Assembly: GCA_020628935.1 (NCBI GenBank)
Contig: JAHDEG010000008.1
Coordinates: forward strand, 62,001 to 126,000
Direction: 5' to 3'
Length of the DNA: 64,000 bases
DNA from: Flavobacteriales bacterium
Lineage (GTDB): Bacteria > Bacteroidota > Bacteroidia > Flavobacteriales_G > JALEGO01
Below the pieces are notes generated by a model. It was not told the DNA's origin and searched no databases. It saw only the letters and a list, made by a program, of their open reading frames with translations. Positions 8,544-16,517 of this stretch are shown piece by piece. A program made the translations under genes and the position numbers. Each line of letters begins with the position of its first letter. The first letter of the stretch is position 1.

Positions 8544-9186
8544 TTACTTGTGGCTCTTACTCCTTTTGGTGAGTAATAGCTTAATTTTTATTTCTTGTAC
8601 TAATTCAAGTCAAAAAGTTGATTGTTTCAAACCGCTGAAGCAACTCAATAAAAGATATAAGTATGAGTTAAAGCTTTACAATGATGTAAAGGCAAGCTAC
8701 GTTGGAGGATTAAGTAAAGAAAAGCTTCCTTCAATAATCGAATTTCAAAAAACAGCCGATTCGTTAATTTCATTAGTAGATGATTTTGAAAGATCTGTTC
8801 TTGGGTATTATCAACTTGATAGTTTAGCAATTAATAATTTAAATGCAGTACAAGTAACAAGTCTGAATTCATGTAACAAACAAGTAAGTGATTTTTTTGA
8901 AAATCAAGGCGATACTTTAATTTTAAAAAAGTTTTACGAGCGCATATTTTCATTACAAGAGGAACTGAAACATCAAGTTAAAAAACAAGGATATAAAGGT
9001 TATACAGAGCCACTTATTTTATGGGAAGAACAAAATGGAGTTACAGTTTTATCAGCTGAAAATAACCTTAAACTAAAAAGCATAAGTATTTCTGAGTTAC
9101 TTAACCTAACCTATACTTGGAGGATAGAAATCCTTCATTCTAAGAGAACATTTCTTAACCTAAGTTTAAATCAAAAAACATGTTAG
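8530..9186 (+). CDS. Putative lipoprotein of unknown function
   Basis: Starting at GTG 8530 the protein has 218 residues. An alternative GTG at 8515 would add five. The N-terminus has a long hydrophobic stretch ending SLIFISC, a lipobox-like Cys, so a membrane-anchored lipoprotein is likely. The mature part is helical, charged and Lys-rich, with no recognised domain. It overlaps the 3' end of the SPFH gene and its stop overlaps the start of the DUF547 gene by 7 bases. These overlaps indicate translational coupling in one operon and argue that the gene is real. Function unknown. Confidence 0.7.
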   Translation: MIKNNYLWLLLLLVSNSLIFISCTNSSQKVDCFKPLKQLNKRYKYELKLYNDVKASYVGGLSKEKLPSIIEFQKTADSLISLVDDFERSVLGYYQLDSLAINNLNAVQVTSLNSCNKQVSDFFENQGDTLILKKFYERIFSLQEELKHQVKKQGYKGYTEPLILWEEQNGVTVLSAENNLKLKSISISELLNLTYTWRIEILHSKRTFLNLSLNQKTC

Positions 9187-9941
9187 CAAAACAACTATTA
9201 TTTATCGTATTATTTAGTTTAATAAGTGTTACTACATTTTCCCAAAACAAAAACTACGTGAGCTTGTCAACGGAGCTAATTAATAATTTAAAAAACAACG
9301 AAGATTATATTTACATTTTACAAGACTTAGAAGAATTAGATATTAATGAACTAATAAATCAGTTAAGTAATGATGTTAAAAAGAAAACATTTTGGCTAAA
9401 CGTTTACAATGGTAATATTATACATTTTCTCAAGGAAGACAAATCAGCATACGAAAATCGTGGAGTATTTTTTAGTAAAAAACAAGTTAACATAGGTGGT
9501 GAACTTTTTAGTTTTGATGATATTGAACACGGTTTTATTAGAGGTTCTAAAATTAAGTTAAGTTTGGGGCTACTAAAAAATCCATTCGTATCCAAATTGG
9601 AGCGCAAATTTAGAGTGAATAAAACTGATGAGAGAATACATTTTGCAGCAAATTGCGGAGCAAAAAGTTGTCCGCCAGTAGCGGTGCTTAAAGAAGAAGG
9701 GTTTAATAACCAACTGGATGAATTAACAAATAGCTACCTAAGTAAAAACACAGAAATAACAGATAAAAAAATAAAAACCAGTATCTTATTTAAGTGGTTT
9801 AAAGGTGACTTCGGGCTTTTTGGAGGGGTTAAAAAGTTTTTAATTCATCATAAAGTAATTACTGAAGAAGATAAAAAAAAGAATCTGAAATATGGTTCGT
9901 ACGATTGGACAGTCGATATTGAAAATTTTACAGATATTTAA
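9180..9941 (+). CDS. DUF547 domain protein, secreted
   Basis: Protein of 253 residues with a signal peptide (1-22, ending TTFSQ). The DUF547 hallmarks are present: FWLNVYNGNIIHFL early in the domain, FSFDDIEHGFIRG in the middle, and the Cys-containing FAANCGAKSCPPVAVL motif. DUF547 occurs in bacterial envelope proteins and plant proteins, and its fold has been compared with papain-like hydrolases, but no reaction is established. It follows the lipoprotein gene with a 7-base overlap and precedes the YdeI-like gene by 2 bases. Confidence 0.85.
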   Translation: MLAKQLLFIVLFSLISVTTFSQNKNYVSLSTELINNLKNNEDYIYILQDLEELDINELINQLSNDVKKKTFWLNVYNGNIIHFLKEDKSAYENRGVFFSKKQVNIGGELFSFDDIEHGFIRGSKIKLSLGLLKNPFVSKLERKFRVNKTDERIHFAANCGAKSCPPVAVLKEEGFNNQLDELTNSYLSKNTEITDKKIKTSILFKWFKGDFGLFGGVKKFLIHHKVITEEDKKKNLKYGSYDWTVDIENFTDI

Positions 9942-9943
9942 AC

Positions 9944-10459
9944 GTGAAATCATTTAATGTAAATCTGTCAAAATCAAACTCAAGTACCTGGTGGTATCGA
10001 ATAATCATTCCTGAAGATGTCTCAGAGTATTTTTTATCTCAAAAAGTTAAAAGAGTAATTTGTACAATAAATAATAAACTCGAATTTCAATGCGGTTTAC
10101 TACCGGCTGGTAATGGCTTAATATGTATAAGTATAAATAAGAAAATACGAACAACCCTTAAACTGTCTTTAGGAGATGAGCTTAATGTCACCCTTAAAAA
10201 AGATAAAAGTACATATGGCCTCCCTATGCCAGACGAAATGCTTGAATTGTTATCTCAAGATGCCTTAGCAAATAAAATGTTTCACAATCTTACACCAGGT
10301 AAACAAAGAAGTTTATTGCATATGATTGGCTCTGCAAAAACTTCTTCTACTCGAATCAAAAGGTCAGTGGGTATTGTAAGACACATAAAATCTAATAATG
10401 GTAAAGTTAACTTTGTAACTCTTAGAGAAGACATAAAAAATACCAGTAGTTTATTTTAA
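9944..10459 (+). CDS. YdeI/DUF1905-family protein
   Basis: Protein of 171 residues starting at GTG 9944, two bases after the DUF547 stop. The N-terminal half (WWYRIIIPEDVSEYF ... LSLGDELNVTLKKD) is a DUF1905 beta-barrel-like domain. The C-terminal half (LTPGKQRSLLHMIGSAKTSSTRIKR) is the helical YdeI/OmdA segment, seen in proteins linked to cationic-peptide or bacteriocin resistance in other bacteria. That role is not demonstrated for this subgroup. It is the last gene of the NfeD-SPFH-lipoprotein-DUF547 run. No signal peptide is seen. Confidence 0.75.
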   Translation: MKSFNVNLSKSNSSTWWYRIIIPEDVSEYFLSQKVKRVICTINNKLEFQCGLLPAGNGLICISINKKIRTTLKLSLGDELNVTLKKDKSTYGLPMPDEMLELLSQDALANKMFHNLTPGKQRSLLHMIGSAKTSSTRIKRSVGIVRHIKSNNGKVNFVTLREDIKNTSSLF

Positions 10460-10523
10460 CTACAATAAAACCGAACTATTATTTAATTGTACCGTTAAAA
10501 CCTTCTAAACTAAATTATAATAA

Positions 10524-11366
10524 ATGCTTAAAACCAGTGTGTTTGTTTTAATAGTCTTTGTTTCTGCAATTTTAATAACACTCATAATCAGAAAGCTGCT
10601 CAGGCTATTTATTAATAGATATGCCCAAAAAATTAAGGTCGATCCTACAAACTATCAATTCTTATTAAACGCTATCCCATTTATAGTTTTTACTGGTGCG
10701 CTAATTGTAATTTTCACTCAAATTCCTTCCCTGAAAAACATTGGTAAAGCAATTTTTGCAAGTGCAGGTATATTTGCTGCAATTGTTGGTTTTGCTTCCC
10801 AAAAAGCTTTTAGTAATATAATTGGTGGTGTATTTATTCTTGTATTTAAACCTTTTAGAGTAGATGATATTATTGAAACCACCAGTTCAGGTAAGGGAGT
10901 TGTTGAAGATATAACTTTAAGGCACACTGTGATTAGAGATTATGAAAACAGACGAATAATTATTCCGAACAGTGCAATCAGCGATTACAATATTACTAAC
11001 AGCACTATTAGAGACGAAAGAATTCGCAAAAGAATAGAAGTAGATGTTGCCTATTCAACTAACTTAAATTTAGCTATCGACACGTTTAAACAAGTTATCG
11101 AAGAGCATCCATTATGTATTGATGTTCGCTCCCAAAATGAAATACTAAGTGGAGAAGAAAAAGTTCAGGTTATTGTTTTAAGTCTTGATAATTGGTCTGT
11201 AAAATTGAGAGGGTACTGCTGGGCGGAAGGTAATGATAAGGCCTTTGAATTACAATGTGACGTTCTAAAAAGTACAAAATTAAAATTTGATGAGGTAGGA
11301 GTTGAGATTCCTTATCCCTACCAAAACGTAATAATTAAAAATGAATCAAATACATTGAATGCATGA
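10524..11366 (+). CDS. Small-conductance mechanosensitive channel, MscS family
   Basis: Protein of 280 residues with three N-terminal membrane helices (about 4-24, 46-64, 74-98). The third is the pore-lining type (IFASAGIFAAIVGFASQKAFSNIIGG). The MscS beta domain follows (VFKPFRVDDIIE, VVEDITLRHTVIRDYENRRIIIPNS), then the mixed C-terminal cap. It releases solutes when membrane tension rises. Its stop overlaps the start of the arginine decarboxylase gene (ATGA-type, 4 bases), so the two are translationally coupled. Confidence 0.9.
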   Translation: MLKTSVFVLIVFVSAILITLIIRKLLRLFINRYAQKIKVDPTNYQFLLNAIPFIVFTGALIVIFTQIPSLKNIGKAIFASAGIFAAIVGFASQKAFSNIIGGVFILVFKPFRVDDIIETTSSGKGVVEDITLRHTVIRDYENRRIIIPNSAISDYNITNSTIRDERIRKRIEVDVAYSTNLNLAIDTFKQVIEEHPLCIDVRSQNEILSGEEKVQVIVLSLDNWSVKLRGYCWAEGNDKAFELQCDVLKSTKLKFDEVGVEIPYPYQNVIIKNESNTLNA

Positions 11367-12760
11367 AAAAAACATATTTTGATTTAATTGATCAAACCTA
11401 TTATTTCCCTCAAGAAAGTTTTGATCTTAATGAAGGAGATTTATACTTCAATAATGTATCTATTAAACATCTAATAGATAAATACGGAACACCCTTAAAA
11501 ATATCTTATTTACCAAAAATAGGCGACCAAATTAAACGGGCGAAAAATTGGTTTAATAAATCTATTAAACATTACAACTATGATGGCACTTATAACTACG
11601 CATACTGCACTAAAAGCAGTCACTTTAGTTTTATTGTTGAAGAAGCACTTAAAAATAAAGTAAGCCTTGAGACATCTTCTGCTTATGATATTGACATCCT
11701 TATTAAGCTTTTCGAAAAAGAAAAAATAGACAAATCAATTAAGCTTATTCATAATGGGTATAAAACCAAAGATTACCTTAATAAGCTGGCTATTCTTAAT
11801 GAAATGGGTTTTACCAATTCAATAATTGTTCTTGACTGCAAGTCAGAGCTCGATAGGTTATCTGCACGATTTAAAAAGCCATTTAAAATTGGTGTGAGAA
11901 TGGCTATCGATGAAGAGCCACAGTCACCGTACTACACATCTCGTATGGGAATAAGGAGTGCAGAAATACTTTCATTTTTTAATGATAAAATAAAAAACAA
12001 TACCAAAGTGAGTTTTGAAATGCTACATTTTTTTGTAGATAGTGGTATTAAAGATACAGTTTACTATTGGGGGCTTTTTTCTAAAGCGTTAGATCTTTAT
12101 GCAATATTAAAAAAAGATAGCCCAAATTTAAAGGCAATAAATATTGGAGGAGGATTACCCATTAGAAATAACTTGGGCTTTGAGTACGATTACAAACATA
12201 TTATAAATGAGATTGTAAGAAATACTAAAGAAACGTGCGACAACGCAAGTGTTGAGCATCCAGATGTATATACAGAGTTCGGAAAATTCACAGTAGGCGA
12301 AAGTGGGGCAGTTATTTTCAGTGTTATAGAATCTAAACAACAAAATGACAACGAGCTTTGGTATGTGATTGACAACAGTTTAATGACTACAATACCAGAC
12401 AGTTGGGGCTTGTTGGAGAAGTTCATTCTTCTACCTATTAATAAATGGGATAAGCCATATACAAGAGTCAATATAGGAGGCATTAGTTGTGACCATTCAG
12501 ATTATTATAATTCTGAAGATTTTAATCAGCAAGTCTTTCTGCCAAAAACAGAAGAGAATGATAAGGAACCTCTTTATATAGGGTTTTTTCATACAGGTGC
12601 CTACCAAGATTCCATAAGTGGGTATGGAGGGATTAAACACTGCTTAATTCCTTCCCCGAAACATATAATAATCAGAAGAAACAAAAACGGACAATTAGAA
12701 GACAGCTTATTTAAAGATGAACAAACAGTAGACGGTATGTTAGATATATTAGGTTACTAA
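11363..12760 (+). CDS. speA: Arginine decarboxylase, Bacteroidota fold-III type
   Basis: Cytosolic PLP enzyme of 465 residues with an alanine-racemase-like barrel (fold III). PLP-binding Lys84 lies in YAYCTKSSHFS. The glycine-rich INIGGGLPIRN stretch binds the PLP phosphate, and the C-terminal GFFHTGAYQDSISGYGG segment is the family's active-site region. It matches from memory the Bacteroidota proteins annotated as biosynthetic arginine decarboxylase, which are shorter than E. coli SpeA. Agmatine production for polyamines is the expected role, but diaminopimelate- or carboxynorspermidine-type activity cannot be excluded from sequence alone. It overlaps the MscS gene by 4 bases. Confidence 0.8.
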   Translation: MKKTYFDLIDQTYYFPQESFDLNEGDLYFNNVSIKHLIDKYGTPLKISYLPKIGDQIKRAKNWFNKSIKHYNYDGTYNYAYCTKSSHFSFIVEEALKNKVSLETSSAYDIDILIKLFEKEKIDKSIKLIHNGYKTKDYLNKLAILNEMGFTNSIIVLDCKSELDRLSARFKKPFKIGVRMAIDEEPQSPYYTSRMGIRSAEILSFFNDKIKNNTKVSFEMLHFFVDSGIKDTVYYWGLFSKALDLYAILKKDSPNLKAINIGGGLPIRNNLGFEYDYKHIINEIVRNTKETCDNASVEHPDVYTEFGKFTVGESGAVIFSVIESKQQNDNELWYVIDNSLMTTIPDSWGLLEKFILLPINKWDKPYTRVNIGGISCDHSDYYNSEDFNQQVFLPKTEENDKEPLYIGFFHTGAYQDSISGYGGIKHCLIPSPKHIIIRRNKNGQLEDSLFKDEQTVDGMLDILGY

Positions 12761-12817
12761 CTATCTATATTTAATTTAACTTTTATCACGTTGCTTTTTT
12801 TGCTAAATTCTTAAATA

Positions 12818-13924
12818 TTGAACAAGCAAGAACTTTATAACTTAATAGCACTTAGCCAAGTAAGACTTGTTGGCCCTGTTGCGGCTAAAAAACTGATTGC
12901 CTATTGCGGTAGTGCCGAAGCAGTTTTTAAAGAGAAAAAAAGTGCACTAATCAAAATCCCTGGTATAGGAACTATTGTTTCAGCAGAATTAAATAATACA
13001 ACTGCTTTTGAAACTGCAGAAAAAGAGCTTGAGTTTATAAATAAAAATAAAATAACTCCATTAAGCTTTTGGTGTGAAAACTATCCAAAACGTTTAGTTC
13101 ATTGTGAAGACTCTCCAATCCTTTTATATTCAAGAGGAAAAACAAACTTCAACGTGCAAAAAGTACTATCTATTATTGGTACAAGAAAAGCAACCAGTTA
13201 TGGTAAAGCAATTTGCGAAAAACTCATTGAGGAATTGGCCTCTTCACACCCTAATTTATTAATTGTAAGTGGTCTTGCGTACGGTGTTGATATTTGTGCT
13301 CAAAGAGCAGCTTACAAAAATAACTTACAAACAATTGGAGTTTTGGCCCATGGCTTAGATAGAATTTACCCATCTTCCCATGGTTCATTTGTAAATAAAA
13401 GTTTAACCAACGGAGGTATATGCTCAGACTTTGTTAGCAATACAAACCCCGATCGTGAAAACTTTCCTAAACGAAATAGAATAGTGGCAGGTTTGGCCGA
13501 TGCAACACTTGTAATTGAGTCTAAAATTAATGGAGGATCAATGATTACTGCAAACTTAGCTCACTCCTATAATAGAGATGTACTAGCGATTCCTGGCAAC
13601 GTGAATAATGAGTTTTCGAAAGGAACCAATGAACTTATTAAATCTCAAAGAGCTTCACTTGTTGAATCAGCTTCCGATATTGAAAAGCTAATGTTGTGGA
13701 AAGCTCAGGATGCCAAAAAGCCTGTTCAAGCAAGTCTGTTCTCAGATATTTCTAAAGAGCAAGAACAAATAGTAACCCTTTTAAGAGATAAAGGCACACT
13801 TAATATCGATGATTTAAGCTTTATGCTTAAAACAAAAACAAGCGATACATCTTTCCAACTTTTAGATCTCGAATTTAAAGGAATTGTTAAATCTAACCCG
13901 GGTAAAACCTACAGTATATTATAA
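12818..13924 (+). CDS. dprA: DNA-processing protein DprA
   Basis: Binds incoming single-stranded DNA and loads RecA during natural transformation. The protein has 368 residues. An N-terminal helix-hairpin-helix-like region (LVGPVAAKKLIAYCGSAEA ... IPGIGTIVSAEL) is followed by the Rossmann-like DprA core with LSIIGTRKATSYGKA, SGLAYGVDICAQRAA and RNRIVAGLADATLVIE. A C-terminal winged-helix-like tail completes it. The start is TTG 12818 (MNKQELYNLIALSQ), since no ATG precedes the conserved region. Its presence fits a competence-capable lineage, though no other competence gene is in the window. Confidence 0.93.
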   Translation: MNKQELYNLIALSQVRLVGPVAAKKLIAYCGSAEAVFKEKKSALIKIPGIGTIVSAELNNTTAFETAEKELEFINKNKITPLSFWCENYPKRLVHCEDSPILLYSRGKTNFNVQKVLSIIGTRKATSYGKAICEKLIEELASSHPNLLIVSGLAYGVDICAQRAAYKNNLQTIGVLAHGLDRIYPSSHGSFVNKSLTNGGICSDFVSNTNPDRENFPKRNRIVAGLADATLVIESKINGGSMITANLAHSYNRDVLAIPGNVNNEFSKGTNELIKSQRASLVESASDIEKLMLWKAQDAKKPVQASLFSDISKEQEQIVTLLRDKGTLNIDDLSFMLKTKTSDTSFQLLDLEFKGIVKSNPGKTYSIL

Positions 13925-13967
13925 TTCTATAAACTTGCACTTGTTTAAAAACAATAAACTGTAAATA

Positions 13968-15143
13968 ATGGAAGTTGATACCTTACCAACAAGCTCTAAA
14001 ACCATGCTTAATAAGTTTTTAAGCGTTAGAGGCTTAACAGAAGAGCTTTGCAGTCCGTTGCTGGCAGAAGATTACGTTGTACAACCAATTGCGGATGTCT
14101 CTCCTCCTAAATGGCATTTAGGGCATACCACTTGGTTTTTTGAAGAATTTATCCTTTCAAAACAAAAAAAATACAAGCGTTTTAACGATTCTTTTGCATT
14201 TGTTTTTAACAGTTACTACGAATCGGTAGGAGAAAAAATTATAAGAACTAATAGAGGTAATTTAACCCGCCCCGTTACCAGTAAAGTTTATGAATATAGA
14301 GCCTATGTAAATGAGCATATGTTTAAACTTTTCAACTCCTCTCAATTAAACGAATTTGAATATTTAATAGAAATAGGACTTAACCACGAGCAACAGCATC
14401 AAGAGTTATTGCAAATGGATATCAAATATATATTAGGCAACAACCCTCTTTTTCCTTCTTACAGACAAAACCCAATAGAGCAAACACCAGAGAGTGAGGA
14501 TAAGAGTTTTTTAAATATTAAAGAAGGAGTTTACACTATAGGACATAGCACAGATAGCTTTTGTTACGATAACGAACTAAACAACCATAAAACATACATT
14601 CAAAATTTTGAAATAAGTAATACGCTAATAACAAATGAAGAGTGGATTGAATTTATAAACGATGGTGGATATAAAAACTTTATTCATTGGCATTCTGAAG
14701 GATGGACTTGGGTAAACGAGAATAAAATAACCGCTCCTTTGTATTGGCACAAAATTAATAACCAATGGCAAAACTACACCTTGTCCGGACTAAAACCAGT
14801 AAATAAAAAAGCACCAGTAAATCATATTTCTTATTATGAAGCCTATGCCTTTGCAGAGTGGAAAAAAATGCGATTGCCAACTGAATTTGAATGGGAAGTA
14901 GCTTCAAATAAGTTTACTTGGGGGAAAGCTTGGGAGTGGACTCAAAGTGCTTACTTACCATATCCTGGCTTTAAAAAGGCAGATGGTGCATTAGGTGAAT
15001 ACAACGGTAAATTTATGGTAAATCAAATGGTATTGAGAGGAGCTTCAATTGCAACTCCAAAAAATCATTCACGAAACACGTATCGCAATTTCTTTCACCC
15101 TCATCTAAGGTGGATGTATAGCGGATTGCGATTAGTAAAATAA
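13968..15143 (+). CDS. egtB: Ergothioneine biosynthesis sulfoxide synthase EgtB
   Basis: Non-haem iron enzyme of 391 residues that couples a thiol donor to trimethylhistidine. The N-terminal DinB-like four-helix domain carries the three expected iron ligands: His53 in KWHLGHTTWF and His140 and His144 in NHEQQHQELLQ. The C-terminal formylglycine-generating-enzyme/C-type-lectin domain runs from about 185 (EGVYTIGHS) to the end, with GEYNGKFMVNQMVLRGAS as its signature. The gene lies 9 bases before egtD. No gamma-glutamylcysteine amidase EgtC is present, so whether cysteine or gamma-glutamylcysteine is the sulfur donor is open. Confidence 0.92.
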   Translation: MEVDTLPTSSKTMLNKFLSVRGLTEELCSPLLAEDYVVQPIADVSPPKWHLGHTTWFFEEFILSKQKKYKRFNDSFAFVFNSYYESVGEKIIRTNRGNLTRPVTSKVYEYRAYVNEHMFKLFNSSQLNEFEYLIEIGLNHEQQHQELLQMDIKYILGNNPLFPSYRQNPIEQTPESEDKSFLNIKEGVYTIGHSTDSFCYDNELNNHKTYIQNFEISNTLITNEEWIEFINDGGYKNFIHWHSEGWTWVNENKITAPLYWHKINNQWQNYTLSGLKPVNKKAPVNHISYYEAYAFAEWKKMRLPTEFEWEVASNKFTWGKAWEWTQSAYLPYPGFKKADGALGEYNGKFMVNQMVLRGASIATPKNHSRNTYRNFFHPHLRWMYSGLRLVK

Positions 15144-15152
15144 ATAATAAAT

Positions 15153-16103
15153 ATGTCATCAACATTCGCTACAGATGTAGCTAAAGGATTATCAGAAGAG
15201 AAAAAAACACTTTCATCAAAATATTTTTATGATAAAATAGGAGATGAGTTATTTATTAAAATAATGCACAGTAATGAGTATTACTTAACTAACAGTGAGT
15301 TAGATATTTTCAAAAATCAATCACAAGGTTTAATCGAAGGCTTTAGTCTCAAAAACGGAGACACAGATTTAATTGAGTTAGGAGCAGGTGACGGTTCAAA
15401 AACCACTCATTTACTCAAAGAAATGTTAAATCAAAACATCGATTTCACATATGCGCCTATAGATATTTCTGAACACGCAGTAAATAGTTTGGTAGCAAGT
15501 TTAAAAACGAACCTTCCTACTTTAAAATTACGACCACGTATAGGAGATTATTTTAATATTCTAGAAGAAGAAAATACAAACAACCCCAAAAACAGAATAA
15601 TTCTGTTTTTGGGGTCAAACTTAGGTAACCTAAATAATAATCAAGCAAGCCAGTTTTTAACCAAATTATCCTCCCGAATGCAAACCGGAGATAAGCTTTT
15701 ATTGGGCTTAGATATTAAAAAACTACCCAGTATTATATTAGCAGCGTATAACGATAAAGGCGGACATACCCGAGACTTTAACCTTAATTTGCTAACTAGA
15801 ATAAATAATGAACTGGGAGCAAATTTTAACTTAAATAATTTTATTCATGCTCCGTACTACGATCCTATTTTAGGTCGTTCAGTAAGTTCTCTAGTGAGTA
15901 CAAAAGAGCAGGTGGTTTTTATTAAAGAGCTTAACCAAGAATTTACATTTAGAGCTTGGGAGGCCATTCAAACAGAAATTTCACAAAAATATGATCTTCA
16001 CTCTTTAAACGAAATAATTAAAGGAACTGGCTTAGTTTTTAAGCGCGTATTTTACGATCAAAATAAACTATTTATGGATGTTTTAATTGAAAAAGAGAGC
16101 TGA
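15153..16103 (+). CDS. egtD: L-histidine N(alpha)-methyltransferase EgtD
   Basis: SAM-dependent enzyme of 316 residues that trimethylates histidine to hercynine, the first step of ergothioneine synthesis. The N-terminal SSKYFYDKIGDELFIKIM (about 21-38) is the family signature for the substrate-binding region. Motif I is LIELGAGDGSKT (73-84). FLGSNLGNLNNNQA and LLGLDIKK are further conserved methyltransferase stretches. Directly downstream of egtB with a 9-base gap, so the pair is surely one transcript. Confidence 0.94.
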   Translation: MSSTFATDVAKGLSEEKKTLSSKYFYDKIGDELFIKIMHSNEYYLTNSELDIFKNQSQGLIEGFSLKNGDTDLIELGAGDGSKTTHLLKEMLNQNIDFTYAPIDISEHAVNSLVASLKTNLPTLKLRPRIGDYFNILEEENTNNPKNRIILFLGSNLGNLNNNQASQFLTKLSSRMQTGDKLLLGLDIKKLPSIILAAYNDKGGHTRDFNLNLLTRINNELGANFNLNNFIHAPYYDPILGRSVSSLVSTKEQVVFIKELNQEFTFRAWEAIQTEISQKYDLHSLNEIIKGTGLVFKRVFYDQNKLFMDVLIEKES

Positions 16104-16164
16104 ACAATTCTGTTTGTAAGTTGTAATGAATAAACATAATAACTCGTCTAATAATATAAAAGTT

Positions 16165-16446
16165 ATGAAAGCAATTTGGAATAATACAGTAATAGCAGAA
16201 AGTGATAATACTCAGGTAGTAGAAAACAATCACTATTTCCCCGCTAACACTATAAAAAAGGAGTTTTTTAAAGACTCTAATACAAACACAGTTTGTCCTT
16301 GGAAAGGCAAAGCATCATATTATTCTTTAGAAGTGAACGGGGAAGTAAATAATGATGCCGCTTGGTATTATCCTGAAACTTCAGAAATGGCTAAAAACAT
16401 AAAAGGCCATGTCGCTTTTTGGAAAGGAGTCAAAATAGAAAAATAA
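16165..16446 (+). CDS. DUF427 domain protein
   Basis: Small beta-rich protein of 93 residues if translation starts at ATG 16165 (MKAIWNNTVIAESD), the start I recall in homologues. An upstream in-frame ATG at 16126 would add 13 poorly conserved Asn-rich residues. The family core is clear: VVENNHYFPANTIKKEFF, the Cys-containing TVCPWKGKASYYSL, and AAWYYPETSEMAKNIKGHVAFW. DUF427 proteins have a compact all-beta fold with no established reaction. It sits just after egtD and is followed by a terminator, which suggests it belongs to the ergothioneine transcript. A functional link is an inference. Confidence 0.85.
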   Translation: MKAIWNNTVIAESDNTQVVENNHYFPANTIKKEFFKDSNTNTVCPWKGKASYYSLEVNGEVNNDAAWYYPETSEMAKNIKGHVAFWKGVKIEK

Positions 16447-16473
16447 GTTTCCCTTAACAGTATTAAAACCGTT

Positions 16474-16501
16474 GCCTAATAGTACATTTAGGCGTATTTT
16501 T
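16474..16501 (+). terminator. Candidate intrinsic terminator of the egtB-egtD-DUF427 transcript
   Basis: Stem GCCTAA (16474-16479) pairs with TTAGGC (16488-16493), followed after three bases by a T run. It lies between the DUF427 stop and gcvP. The stem is short, so confidence is moderate. Confidence 0.5.
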
Positions 16502-16517
16502 ATAGTAAATTTTTTTT

